Notes under the pieces: generated by a model
Databases searched by the model: none
What the model was told of the DNA's origin: nothing
The model's input: only the letters and a program-made list of their open reading frames with translations
Translations under genes and position numbers: made by a program
In this document: in pieces, positions 1 to 8,405 of the stretch
Numbering within the stretch: position 1 is the stretch's first letter
How the letters are laid out: each line of letters begins with the position of its first letter
Assembly: GCA_947489315.1 (NCBI GenBank)
Contig: CANLCX010000001.1
Location: 58,501-122,500, forward strand
Length of the DNA stretch: 64,000 bases
Source of the DNA: an uncultured Sphingomonadaceae bacterium
GTDB lineage: Bacteria; Pseudomonadota; Alphaproteobacteria; Sphingomonadales; Sphingomonadaceae
Direction: 5' to 3'

Positions 1-1648
1 TGCCGACCAAAAGAAAGCGGGCATCCTGATAGCAGGCGTAATTTAGTGCATCGAGGCCGCGCGCAATAAAGGGATCATAGACCGTTCCAACCGGCAATAA
101 CCGCGTCCCAAAATGAGGAGCCGTCAGTCCCATGGATGCGAGCATCAGGAAGAAGTTATTTTCTGCAATACCCAATTCAATATGCTGACCCGCACCGTGC
201 GCCAGCCATTTCTGCGCGGATGGAATTTTGGCTTGCTGAAAAACGTCGGCCACTTCCTGCCTTCGAAACAGACCGCGTTGGTTGACAAAGGCACCGAGAT
301 TGGTCGTTTGGGTCACATCGGGAGCGGTAGTGACAATCCGGTCGCCGATTTCTTCTCCCGACTTTGCGAGGTCCAGAAGGACTTTGCCAAATGCCGCCTG
401 GGTGGATTGTTCATCGCCAGTCGGGACCGCGAAACGGGCAGGTATAGTGACGGGCGGGGCATTTGCTTCCGGGTTTTGCCGCGCTAGTGCGCTGTCGTCG
501 ACGAAAGCCTTTAATTGCTTAGCTGCATTGTTGCCCAATCCGCCATAGGCCTCCCATTCTGCGCCTTTCTCAATCTCCAGACTCTTTCGATAGACCTCCA
601 TCTGCGTTGGATTCATCATGCCGGAATGATTGTCTTTGTGACCAGCCAGAGGCAGGCCAAAGCCCTTTACAGTATAGGCAATAAACAGCGTCGGCCGTTC
701 ATCATCGCAGGCATCAAAAGCGTCGGACAGCGTTTCAACACAATGTCCACCGAGATTGGTCATCAGATCGGCGAGGGCGTCGTCATCAAAGCCAGCGAGC
801 AGTTTCTTCACATTGGGCTTGCCGCCGATGTCTTCGATCAGCCGCTTGCGCCATGCTTCGCCGCCTTGATAGGTCAGCACGGCAAAATCGGCATTGGGGC
901 AGCTATCAATCCATTGTTCCAGCGTCTTGCCGCCGGGTTTCTTGAATGCCGCCTGTTGCCGCTTGCCGTATTTTAACGTGACCACGCGCCAACCGCAGGT
1001 TTCGAAAATGTCATCGAAACGGCGGAACATCCGGTCTGCGGTCGTGCTGTCCAGTGATTGCCGGTTATAATCGACCACCCACCAGCAATTGCGGATATCA
1101 TGTTTATAGGCCTCGATCAGGCATTCATAGATATTGCCTTCGTCCAGCTCGGCATCCCCCATGAGAGCGATCATCCGGCCGGCATCGCTTTCTTCCATTT
1201 GCCCATGAGCGATCAGATAGTCCTGCATGAGACTGGAAAAAGCGGTCACCGCCACGCCGAGGCCGACCGACCCGGTGGAAAAGTCGACCGGGATGGTATC
1301 TTTGGTGCGCGACGGATAGCTTTGCACGCCGCCGAGACCGCGAAAGCGCTCCAGTTTTTCTTGGGTTTGATTGCCAAGTAGATAATGGATTGCGTGAAGG
1401 ACGGGCCCGGCATGGGGTTTGACCGCGACTTTGTCTTGTGGTCGCAAGGCGTGAAAAAATAGGGCCGACATGATGGCGGTCATTGAGGAGCAGCTTGCCT
1501 GATGGCCGCCAACTTTAAGTCCGTCCCGCTTTTCACGGATATGATTAGCATTATGGACGGTCCAAGAAGACAGCCACCGCAGCCGTGATTCCAGCAGCTC
1601 CAGCATCTGCATTTCAGTTTTCATTTTTTCGTCTATTCTGGCAGTCAT
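1..1648 (-). CDS. AceE/transketolase-like thiamine diphosphate enzyme (3' end cut by the window)
   Basis: About 549 codons are visible on the minus strand before the window edge cuts the gene. The translation resembles the homodimeric pyruvate dehydrogenase E1 (AceE) branch of the transketolase family. It has an N-terminal stretch GGHQASCSSMTAIMSALFF and a thiamine-diphosphate motif GDAELDEGN followed by an Asn-containing segment. In the second half it has HIELGIAENNFFLML, close to the AceE pyrimidine-domain motif. AceE is about 890 residues, so roughly a third is missing here. I chose the start at 1648; an in-frame ATG at 1624 is possible. The gene is divergent from an aldehyde dehydrogenase across a 207-bp spacer with a candidate IclR operator. 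A role decarboxylating a 2-oxoacid made by the cluster is inference; ordinary pyruvate dehydrogenase or a specialised transketolase are alternatives. Confidence 0.8.
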   Translation of the reverse strand, partial: MTARIDEKMKTEMQMLELLESRLRWLSSWTVHNANHIREKRDGLKVGGHQASCSSMTAIMSALFFHALRPQDKVAVKPHAGPVLHAIHYLLGNQTQEKLERFRGLGGVQSYPSRTKDTIPVDFSTGSVGLGVAVTAFSSLMQDYLIAHGQMEESDAGRMIALMGDAELDEGNIYECLIEAYKHDIRNCWWVVDYNRQSLDSTTADRMFRRFDDIFETCGWRVVTLKYGKRQQAAFKKPGGKTLEQWIDSCPNADFAVLTYQGGEAWRKRLIEDIGGKPNVKKLLAGFDDDALADLMTNLGGHCVETLSDAFDACDDERPTLFIAYTVKGFGLPLAGHKDNHSGMMNPTQMEVYRKSLEIEKGAEWEAYGGLGNNAAKQLKAFVDDSALARQNPEANAPPVTIPARFAVPTGDEQSTQAAFGKVLLDLAKSGEEIGDRIVTTAPDVTQTTNLGAFVNQRGLFRRQEVADVFQQAKIPSAQKWLAHGAGQHIELGIAENNFFLMLASMGLTAPHFGTRLLPVGTVYDPFIARGLDALNYACYQDARFLLVG

Positions 1649-1726
1649 GAGCAGCAATATCCCAATAAAACTAGAATGATCTAATAGACACAAGCTTCTT
1701 TATGCACCAGCATATGGATTGCACCT

Positions 1727-1743
1727 TGTCCATCAGATGGACA
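1727..1743. promoter_or_regulatory. Candidate IclR operator, site 1 (divergent promoter)
   Basis: TGTCCATCAGATGGACA is a perfect inverted repeat, extended by one more pair (T/A) outside. It lies 78 bp from the AceE-like start and 112 bp from the aldehyde dehydrogenase start. It has the same 17-bp length and TRTCC-n7-GGAYA pattern as sites at 6507, 25527 and 31665, the last immediately in front of the IclR regulator gene. The sequence is seen; binding by that regulator is inferred. Confidence 0.6.
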
Positions 1744-1855
1744 AATTCAATTGCAGCCATATCAGATTGCAAGCAAGTTTCTATTGTAGATCCGGATGGA
1801 TCGAGGCTTGTGTCGAAAACCGCAAATTCAGATCACGAAAAATTGAGGATATTTT

Positions 1856-3370
1856 ATGCAAGCAATTGATCTCTCGACCCCTCAAGTTGGCGAAGCTGCT
1901 AAGAAATTTCTGGAACAGGGAACATATTCCATTTTGATTGGCGGCACATGGTCTGGATGCCAGAGCGGCGAAACATTTAATACTCTGGATCCCGCGACCG
2001 GCGAGGTCATCGGAAAGCTCCAGAGATCAGGCTCTGAAGACGTGAACAAAGCTGTTAGCGCTGCGCGCAATGCTTTTGATAATGGTCCCTGGACAAAAAT
2101 GACCCCGATGGAGCGGAGCCAGATACTTTGGAAAATCGCTGATCTATTGGAAGCCAATATTGACGAATTGGCCGAATTGGAAACGCTGGATCAGGGAAAA
2201 CCACTTTATGTAGGACGTTGGGCAGAGATTCCCGGCGCTGTGAACCAGTTTCGTTATTTTGCTGGGTTGGCGACCAAGATCGAAGGCGCAACCATTCCAA
2301 CGTCGATCAACTACCAGCCGGAGGGCAAAGAGGTTTTTGCCTATACGCAGAAAGAGCCAGTGGGCGTTGTTGGCGCGATTGTGCCGTGGAATTCGCCTTT
2401 GGTTCTAACCGCGATGAAGCTGGCTCCTGCTCTCGCAGCCGGCTGTACCGTGGTCTTGAAGCCTGCAGAGAATACATCGCTGACAGCGGTCAGGCTGGTA
2501 GAGTTAATGCAGGAAGCCGGGTTGCCCGATGGGGTGATTAACTTGATTACAGGCTTCGGGCATGAAGCCGGTGCCGCTTTGGCCGAACATAAGGATGTTG
2601 ATAAAATTGCCTTCACCGGTTCGACACAGACGGGCCGGGCCATCATGAATGCAGCGCAGGGCAATTTGAAACGGATAACGCTAGAGCTAGGCGGAAAGTC
2701 TCCTGTCATCATTATGCCCGATGCCGATATTGATGCGGCCATACAGGGTGCCGCCAATGCCATCTTCTTTAACGGCGGACAGGTCTGTATCGCTGGTTCG
2801 CGTTTATATTGCCATCGTTCGATCATCGACAAAGTATCGGAAGGGGTGGCGGCCATTGGCGGACAGATCAAGCTTGGGCATGGGCTTCATCCCGAAACGC
2901 AAATGGGCCCATTGGTTTCCAAGGAACATAGCGCCAAAGTTGCGGATTATATTGCCGACGGGAAATCAGCCGGTGCTTCGATATTATGCGGAGGCGAAAC
3001 GGGAGGGCCCAATCAGAGTTTTGTGGAGCCAACGGTGATTACGGATGTAACGCCAGACATGCGGATTGTTCGAGAAGAAATTTTCGGTCCCGTATTGGTC
3101 CTGACTCCATATGATGATGTCGATGAAGTGGTCGCTGCCGCCAATGACAGCGATTATGCGCTAGCGGCGGGTGTTTGGACCGAAGGTCTCTCGAATGGAC
3201 TGCGCATGGCAAACCGCTTGAAGGCCGGCACGGTCTGGGTGAATGGGCATGCCATGTATGATGCTTCGCTTCCCATTGGCGGGATGAAACAATCTGGTTG
3301 GGGCCGCGATAGCGGGCAAGCCGCACTGGAAAATTATCTCGAGCTAAAAACCGTCTGCGCGATCATTTGA
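1856..3370 (+). CDS. NAD(P)-dependent aldehyde dehydrogenase
   Basis: This 504-residue protein has the full length of the ALDH superfamily and should oxidise an aldehyde to a carboxylate with NAD(P)+. Visible motifs are IVPWNSPL and the cofactor-binding FTGST. The general-base glutamate is in ITLELGGKSP and the catalytic cysteine in NGGQVCIAGSR. Near the C-terminus is EEIFGPVL. The ATG follows a GAGG ribosome site seven bases upstream. It is the only gene of its transcript, which ends at a strong hairpin after 3370, and it shares a promoter region with the divergent AceE-like gene. A second, distinct ALDH lies at 18266. The natural substrate cannot be read from sequence; an aldehyde intermediate of the surrounding catabolic cluster is likely. 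Confidence 0.92.
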   Translation: MQAIDLSTPQVGEAAKKFLEQGTYSILIGGTWSGCQSGETFNTLDPATGEVIGKLQRSGSEDVNKAVSAARNAFDNGPWTKMTPMERSQILWKIADLLEANIDELAELETLDQGKPLYVGRWAEIPGAVNQFRYFAGLATKIEGATIPTSINYQPEGKEVFAYTQKEPVGVVGAIVPWNSPLVLTAMKLAPALAAGCTVVLKPAENTSLTAVRLVELMQEAGLPDGVINLITGFGHEAGAALAEHKDVDKIAFTGSTQTGRAIMNAAQGNLKRITLELGGKSPVIIMPDADIDAAIQGAANAIFFNGGQVCIAGSRLYCHRSIIDKVSEGVAAIGGQIKLGHGLHPETQMGPLVSKEHSAKVADYIADGKSAGASILCGGETGGPNQSFVEPTVITDVTPDMRIVREEIFGPVLVLTPYDDVDEVVAAANDSDYALAAGVWTEGLSNGLRMANRLKAGTVWVNGHAMYDASLPIGGMKQSGWGRDSGQAALENYLELKTVCAII

Positions 3371-3387
3371 TCTCACGCCTGGAATAA

Positions 3388-3425
3388 GAAAAGGGGCGTT
3401 TCCGACTATGGAAATGCCCCTTTTC
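3388..3425 (+). terminator. Rho-independent terminator after the aldehyde dehydrogenase
   Basis: The stem pairs GAAAAGGGGCGTTTCC with its complement (one G-T wobble) around a six-base loop at 3404-3409. The A-rich 5' side and T-rich 3' side let it work in both directions, serving the plus-strand ALDH gene and the minus-strand deacetylase gene that ends at 3493. Confidence 0.85.
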
Positions 3426-3492
3426 TAGGTGACGAACTATATAGTGGTAGCTTCTATATCAAACCGGCGAAAACTTCCTAAGGGCAAAAGTC

Positions 3493-4410
3493 TTACCCTA
3501 ATTGCCCGGGAAAATGCGCTTCGTGATTTTCAGTATACCAGCCTGCAATTTCTTCTCTGGTTGCCCACCAAATGCCTTCCAATCCTTGCGCATATTCGAT
3601 GAATTCCCGCAGGGCGCGGATAGTATGCGCGCGGCCTGATACATGCGGATGCAGACCGACATTCATGATACGCCCGGTTTTCGCGCCCTCCTTATGCAGA
3701 ACGGTTAGCTCTTCAATCAGCAGGTCACGATATTCGTCGGTAGTGCGAGCGTTGCGGGTCAATATGGTGAAATCGTTGATAACGTTTGAATAGGGCGTTG
3801 CCACGATCGGTCCGGCATCGGTACGGATCATATAGGGCTGATCATCATTCATGATGTCACAATAAAACTTAAAGCCTTCTTCAACCAAAATGGTCGGTGT
3901 ATTCAGCGTACCGCGTAGCGAAGAAGACAGCCAGCCTGCTGGTCGCTTACCGGTATGCTTTTCGTACATCTCGACAGAACGCCGGATAATATCGCGCTCG
4001 GCGTCGATATCGTCATGGAAATCCGTAAGCAATTCACCCTGTTCATGATTATGCGCGATAAGTTCCCAGCCGCGTTCCAAGCACGCATCGGTCATCGCCT
4101 TGCGCCGTTCAAAGGTGACGGCATTGGTGGTACAACCTGCCTTGGCGCCCAATTCATCAAACAGATCAAACATGCGCCAGATTCCCACGCGCTGGCCATA
4201 TTCGCGCCAGCTATAATTGGGATAATCAGGAATCCGGCCAGCCAGTGCATTGGGCAGCAATGCAGGGCCGCCAGCATAATAAGGCTGGTCGGTATCTTTT
4301 ACGAGATCCCATGTTTCCAGATTGAAGGTGAACATCAATGCGACCTTTGCACCATTAGGCCATTTCAGAGGCGCGCGCTCGGGCAGGGGGACATAATCAT
4401 AATCAAACAT
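3493..4410 (-). CDS. Polysaccharide-deacetylase family hydrolase (PuuE/allantoinase-like)
   Basis: The 305 residues fit the NodB-homology fold of metal-dependent deacetylases, in the branch with PuuE-type allantoinases and other amidohydrolases acting on small molecules. Recognisable family segments are TFNLETWD near residue 30, IAHNHEQGELL near 118, SSLRGTLNTPTILVEEGF near 160, and the late histidine motif GLHPHVSGR near 255. There is no signal peptide, so the enzyme is cytoplasmic and unlikely to act on cell-wall polymers. It is the last gene of a three-gene operon behind a flavin monooxygenase and an arylmalonate-decarboxylase-like protein, 13 bases after the latter. Hydrolysis of an amide, cyclic amide or formyl group in a small catabolite is plausible. 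The exact substrate is unknown. Confidence 0.82.
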   Translation of the reverse strand: MFDYDYVPLPERAPLKWPNGAKVALMFTFNLETWDLVKDTDQPYYAGGPALLPNALAGRIPDYPNYSWREYGQRVGIWRMFDLFDELGAKAGCTTNAVTFERRKAMTDACLERGWELIAHNHEQGELLTDFHDDIDAERDIIRRSVEMYEKHTGKRPAGWLSSSLRGTLNTPTILVEEGFKFYCDIMNDDQPYMIRTDAGPIVATPYSNVINDFTILTRNARTTDEYRDLLIEELTVLHKEGAKTGRIMNVGLHPHVSGRAHTIRALREFIEYAQGLEGIWWATREEIAGWYTENHEAHFPGQLG

Positions 4411-4423
4411 TTATGGATCTTTC

Positions 4424-5191
4424 CTAGAATTCTTCCATTAAACGACCAAAACCATTGACCTGGTCGGTGATGCCATTTTGCCGCAGCGCGTTCCAATAGG
4501 TGGCTGTGTTGATCGCAATGACAGGTTTGCCAAGGTACATTTCGGCCGCCGCTGCAAGACGCGTCATTGATAAGTTTGTGCCAACTTGCACGATGGCGTC
4601 GACATCATCGCCATCAAGTTTCCGTAATTCATTCCGCAAAATCTCGGTCGGAACCTGCGCAATCGCGGTCCAGCTAGGGCATCGCAGGCACGTGTCGCGC
4701 ACGACTTCTATCCCATGATCGGACATAAAATGCGCCACATGAGCGTTGGCCGAAGGGAAATAAGGGGAGAGCACAACGATTTTTTTGATGCCGCCATAGG
4801 CATTGAAAGCCTCAATGAGCGATTGTGAACCGGTGCAAAGCTTTAACCCGGACTCGTTCTCAATATTCTGACGCCACTTTTGCGCTCCCTCTGCGCCGCC
4901 GTAAAAGGTAACCGCGGACATGCCCATGACCAGATAATCGGGATTACAGGTCAGGACGCCCCGCACAGCATCTAATGTATTGCGCGAAATTTCGAGAGTT
5001 CCTGCCATAAATGTTTCGTCCGAGATCGCCTGCGCATCTTCCACGACAATTCGGCTATAGTGATTGGTCACGCCCCGTACGCGCAAATCGTCAAAATCCG
5101 GCTGCACGACGGTGTTGGTAGACGGGCCCAGAACACCAAATAATTTTCGGTAACCAAGAGTATCGGGGTTAGGGCGCGGTTTTAAGGGCAT
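4424..5191 (-). CDS. Arylmalonate decarboxylase / Asp-Glu racemase superfamily protein lacking the catalytic cysteines
   Basis: 255 residues. Layout and motifs match arylmalonate decarboxylase and maleate isomerase: FGVLGPSTNTVVQPDF near the start, VMGMSAVTFYGG at residues 88-99, and a C-terminal NTATYWNALRQNG followed by FGRLMEEF. In decarboxylase the catalytic cysteine lies in a SCGG-type loop; here the equivalent loop reads VQVGTNLSM, with Gly near 204. The other canonical cysteine position, near 90, is also not cysteine. The usual cysteine-based racemisation or decarboxylation is therefore doubtful. The start is the ATG at 5191, which shares one base with the upstream monooxygenase stop (TGATG), indicating translational coupling; a longer reading frame from 5221 exists but is less likely. 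Confidence 0.8.
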   Translation of the reverse strand: MPLKPRPNPDTLGYRKLFGVLGPSTNTVVQPDFDDLRVRGVTNHYSRIVVEDAQAISDETFMAGTLEISRNTLDAVRGVLTCNPDYLVMGMSAVTFYGGAEGAQKWRQNIENESGLKLCTGSQSLIEAFNAYGGIKKIVVLSPYFPSANAHVAHFMSDHGIEVVRDTCLRCPSWTAIAQVPTEILRNELRKLDGDDVDAIVQVGTNLSMTRLAAAAEMYLGKPVIAINTATYWNALRQNGITDQVNGFGRLMEEF

Positions 5192-6396
5192 CAGGCGATC
5201 AACTTTTCTTGTTCCAGGCAATCAATCATTGATTGACGTAGCAGGAAGCTCCGGCGGGCTTCAGGATCATTGTGAACACGCTGCATTTCTTCTTTGCGGC
5301 GATTATGTTCACCGCTTTCGCCTTCGGATAGATACTGCATGTTCCTAATTGTCTGTGCCTGGATAAAATCATGTGTTGTGGTGTGGCGTTGCCGTTCGAA
5401 AATACCGAGCGCTTCGTCGGCATCTGCACCTTTATTATATATGCGGGCGAATTTGTCGCATAAATTAAACGCATCATGAATGCCGCTATTCATCCCAAAG
5501 CCACCAATCGGGTTATTGAGATGGGCCGCATCGCCGATAATGGCAACGCGATCATGCATGAACTTTTTGGCCACCCGCTGATGCACGCGATAGATAGTGC
5601 GATGGGCGGTTTCCACTATTTCGCCATTGCCAACCAAACGATCAAATACGTCAATTTTCTTTTCGTCAGCCAGCAATTCCACATCTGGCTGTTCTTCCTT
5701 GGCAGGGACCAACACACGCCAGAGGGAAGGCACTCGCAATAAAACCATCCATTCTTTGGGATCAGAAACATAGTTGACGTGACACAAATTGGGTAGTTTT
5801 TGTTCCAGCGGCTCCGTGGTCGTGTAGCACAGGAATTTTTCCGGATAAGTGAAACCATCGAAATCGGTATCTAGCCATTTGCGGATGATGCTGTTCGAAC
5901 CATCGGCTCCGATTAAATAATCTGCGCGAATCTGGACAATCTCTTGCGCGTTTTCGGCATAGACATCTACGCCTGTCTGATCCTGATCAAAGCCGACTAT
6001 GCGGTGCGCAAAACGAACGTCAGCTCCAGGTAGGTTGCGGACACTCTCCGAAAGCATGCGCGATAGATGATACTGCTCGCATTGCACGCGATAGGGGAAT
6101 GGTGTGTGATCAGAGATTTCCCCCATGTCGAAATCTATCACATCGCCTGTTTGACGTTCCCGGAAATGATAAACCGGAGCTTTTAAACCTTTTTCGATCA
6201 GTTTTTCGGTAATCCCAAATTGATCCAGCATTTCCAGAGTGGGTGGATGAAATGTTGAGGCACGTAGATCAAGCGCGCAATCGTCGCCAGATTCCAATAA
6301 TATTACGTCTATTCCTTTACTCGCTAGAAAATAAGCGGCGACGCTTCCGACAGGTCCTGCACCTGCGATTACGATCTGTGTTTTCAGATGCTGCAT
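5191..6396 (-). CDS. FAD-dependent aromatic-type monooxygenase (PHBH/MhpA fold)
   Basis: About 401 residues of a group A flavoprotein monooxygenase, the family that hydroxylates phenolic or related rings using NAD(P)H and O2. The dinucleotide-binding motif GAGPVGSVAA is near residue 12, the second FAD motif LIGADGSNSIIRK near 155, and the FAD/NAD motif RVAIIGDAAHLNNPIGGFGMN near 275. Closest named relatives by motif are 3-(3-hydroxyphenyl)propionate and pentachlorophenol hydroxylases. I start the gene at 6396 because GGAG lies 11 bases upstream and the Rossmann strand follows at once; an in-frame ATG at 6483 would add an unlikely 29-residue leader. It is first in a three-gene operon and divergent from a PhyH dioxygenase, with a candidate IclR operator between them. 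Confidence 0.88.
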   Translation of the reverse strand: MQHLKTQIVIAGAGPVGSVAAYFLASKGIDVILLESGDDCALDLRASTFHPPTLEMLDQFGITEKLIEKGLKAPVYHFRERQTGDVIDFDMGEISDHTPFPYRVQCEQYHLSRMLSESVRNLPGADVRFAHRIVGFDQDQTGVDVYAENAQEIVQIRADYLIGADGSNSIIRKWLDTDFDGFTYPEKFLCYTTTEPLEQKLPNLCHVNYVSDPKEWMVLLRVPSLWRVLVPAKEEQPDVELLADEKKIDVFDRLVGNGEIVETAHRTIYRVHQRVAKKFMHDRVAIIGDAAHLNNPIGGFGMNSGIHDAFNLCDKFARIYNKGADADEALGIFERQRHTTTHDFIQAQTIRNMQYLSEGESGEHNRRKEEMQRVHNDPEARRSFLLRQSMIDCLEQEKLIA

Positions 6397-6506
6397 GTCT
6401 ATTGCTGCTCCAACTTTGATTTGTTTTGCGTCATATGGCACCTCTTCGGGTGTTGGAGAGCCGTATTGTCCTAGTCTGGGCATGGCAGTAACGCCCTTGC
6501 CTAAAC

Positions 6507-6523
6507 TATCCGTCGAGCGGATA
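6507..6523. promoter_or_regulatory. Candidate IclR operator, site 2 (divergent promoter)
   Basis: TATCCGTCGAGCGGATA is an inverted repeat with 6-bp arms, 110 bp from the monooxygenase start and 73 bp from the PhyH start. It differs at only two positions from the site in front of the IclR gene (31665), which makes shared control of both operons likely. Confidence 0.65.
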
Positions 6524-6596
6524 CTGGAGCTTCTGAATACCCGGATGCGAGCCTATTTGTTTATTAGTAAGCCAAATCGACAAAGGATAAAGAATC

Positions 6597-7559
6597 ATGG
6601 CCTTGAACAAACGCCCACTTCGCGAAGTCACGCAGCAAGACATTGATGACTATGCTCGGGATGGGGTGGTCTGCTTGCGAAGCGTATTGGATCGCGACTG
6701 GATCGACTTGCTAGAACCCATTGCGCGCGAGGTCATAATTGACAAGAAAGATGTCGGTCTGTTGCCGACTATCCCGGGCCGTTATATGGCGCGATGCATC
6801 GAAGAGTATCGCAGATTTGTCTTTGAATCACCGATAGCGGAAGTTGCAGGCCAGGTCATGCAGTCGAAGGAAATCCGTTTCTTCTTCGATGAATTTTTCG
6901 CCAAGCCGCCGCAGTCGGATGCCAAAACCTTGTGGCATTGTGACCGAATGGGTTGGCCCGTTACCGGCACAATGGTGCCATCACTCTGGATTCCGTTGAC
7001 GCCGATTGTAAAGGCGAACTCGCTTGAAGTACTGGCGGGGACGCAGCATGATGATGTGCCTTACTGGTTATTCTCGCCCAATGCGCGCAAGATGATCAAG
7101 CCGGATGATCGGGTGCCGCACCCAGAAATAGAGAGCAAGCGCGGAGACCCGAACTTGCGCTTTCTGTCTTGGGATATGGATCCGGGCGATTTACTGATCG
7201 TGCATCCTTGGGTGCTCCATTATTCGGCTGGCAATCCAACCGATGACTGGCGCGTAGCCATTTCCGAACGCGTTTTTGGTGATGACATCCGCTGGGCTCC
7301 GCGGCCCGATTGTGTAAATCTGGCCGGTGTCAGCTTTGACGAAATGCTCGAAGGTGAAAAGCCTGAGGGGTCGCATTTCCCGCTCTTATGGTCCGAAGAC
7401 GGGCGTGCTGATGGCGATGCGCATTTCCCGCAGGGTTTTGCTACCCGCTGGCCGAAACAAGAAATGGCCGGGGTGAACGAATATAAGGCTTTCAAGGAAT
7501 TGAAGGTAAAAGAAGATGCCGGGGAGCTTTCCCGCAAGGACAAAGCGCCGGCAAACTGA
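6597..7559 (+). CDS. Phytanoyl-CoA dioxygenase (PhyH) family Fe(II)/2-oxoglutarate oxygenase
   Basis: A 320-residue PhyH-family oxygenase. The iron-binding HxD is in LWHCDRMGW (H114, D116). The distal histidine is H208 in WVLHYSAGN, and R219, in the usual place for the 2-oxoglutarate carboxylate, follows it. All metal ligands are therefore present and hydroxylase activity is expected. An AAAGGA ribosome site precedes the ATG. It opens a four-gene operon (PhyH, PEP-mutase-family enzyme, two GSTs) and is divergent from the flavin monooxygenase operon. Family members hydroxylate fatty acyl-CoAs, ectoine or diverse small molecules; the substrate here is unknown but probably an intermediate of the local pathway. 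Confidence 0.88.
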   Translation: MALNKRPLREVTQQDIDDYARDGVVCLRSVLDRDWIDLLEPIAREVIIDKKDVGLLPTIPGRYMARCIEEYRRFVFESPIAEVAGQVMQSKEIRFFFDEFFAKPPQSDAKTLWHCDRMGWPVTGTMVPSLWIPLTPIVKANSLEVLAGTQHDDVPYWLFSPNARKMIKPDDRVPHPEIESKRGDPNLRFLSWDMDPGDLLIVHPWVLHYSAGNPTDDWRVAISERVFGDDIRWAPRPDCVNLAGVSFDEMLEGEKPEGSHFPLLWSEDGRADGDAHFPQGFATRWPKQEMAGVNEYKAFKELKVKEDAGELSRKDKAPAN

Positions 7560-7566
7560 CGCTATT

Positions 7567-8391
7567 ATGAGCCTGGCCAAGAAATTAAGGGCGCGTTTGC
7601 AGCAGCGCGAGATTGTTGTGGCTCCCGGTGTTTATGACGCGTTCAGTGCGTACCGGGCTGAAGTCGCCGGATTCGAAGCTCTGTTCGTATCGGGATCTGC
7701 GCTTGCCGCCACGCATCTGGCCCGTCCGGATATAGGATTGTTAACAGCCAGTGAGTCAGCGGATATTGTCGCGCGCATTGGAGACCGTATTCATATCCCG
7801 ATGTTTGTTGATGCGGACCAAGGCTTCGGTAATGTTTTTGCTGTTGCCCGTACAATCAAGATGTTGGAGCGGGCAGGGGCTTGCGCCATTCAGATCGAAG
7901 ATCAGCAAGAAGTGAAGCCCGCCAGTAAACCGCTGTCGCGACCCCTGATCAGCCGCGAGGCGATGGTCGATAAGATCAAAGCGGCTAGAGATGCGCTAAT
8001 CGATCAAGAAACGATTATCAGTACGCGCAGTGATGCCATGACAACCGAAGGGTTTGAAAGCGCGATGGAACGGGCTCATGCTTATGTTGAAGCTGGGGCT
8101 GATATGGTTTTTGTGGAATCTCTGACCAAGCGTGAGCAGATGGAAGAGCTTGTCCGGCAGATGGACGGCAAAGTGCCTCTGCTTCACAATTTGCTCCGCG
8201 AGACAGACGAGGTGAGCGACGCGCAAACTGTCGAACAGCTAGGTTACAGCGTTGCGCTATTCCCGGCTACTGCGCTCGGTGCCGTGGGTGCTGCGCTGGA
8301 TAAAGGTTTCGCAGATTTGAAAACGTCGCCGCAACTTGGCAATGGTGGGCCAAAAACCGATCGCATTGGTGCTGATGCCTATTTGAAATAG
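7567..8391 (+). CDS. Isocitrate lyase/PEP mutase superfamily protein with altered catalytic loop
   Basis: The 274-residue TIM-barrel protein shares VAPGVYDAFSA near residue 18, DADQGFGN near 78 and IQIEDQ near 104 with isocitrate lyase, methylisocitrate lyase and PEP mutase relatives. The lyase signature K-x-CGH, expected directly after IEDQ, is replaced by QEVKPASKPLSRP, so the catalytic cysteine is absent. DADTG has also become DADQG. Oxaloacetate decarboxylase or a hydrolase is more likely than a C-C lyase. The start at 7567 avoids a long overlap with the PhyH gene, from which it is eight bases away. A second family member at 27495 retains the full loop. The gene is mid-operon ahead of two GST genes. 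Confidence 0.85.
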   Translation: MSLAKKLRARLQQREIVVAPGVYDAFSAYRAEVAGFEALFVSGSALAATHLARPDIGLLTASESADIVARIGDRIHIPMFVDADQGFGNVFAVARTIKMLERAGACAIQIEDQQEVKPASKPLSRPLISREAMVDKIKAARDALIDQETIISTRSDAMTTEGFESAMERAHAYVEAGADMVFVESLTKREQMEELVRQMDGKVPLLHNLLRETDEVSDAQTVEQLGYSVALFPATALGAVGAALDKGFADLKTSPQLGNGGPKTDRIGADAYLK

Positions 8392-8405
8392 AGGAAGAGC
8401 TTATC

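Noticed and set aside
113..1381. Several plus-strand open frames at the left end of the window
   Set aside because: They are shadows of the minus-strand AceE-like gene, which has recognisable motifs and continues beyond the window edge.
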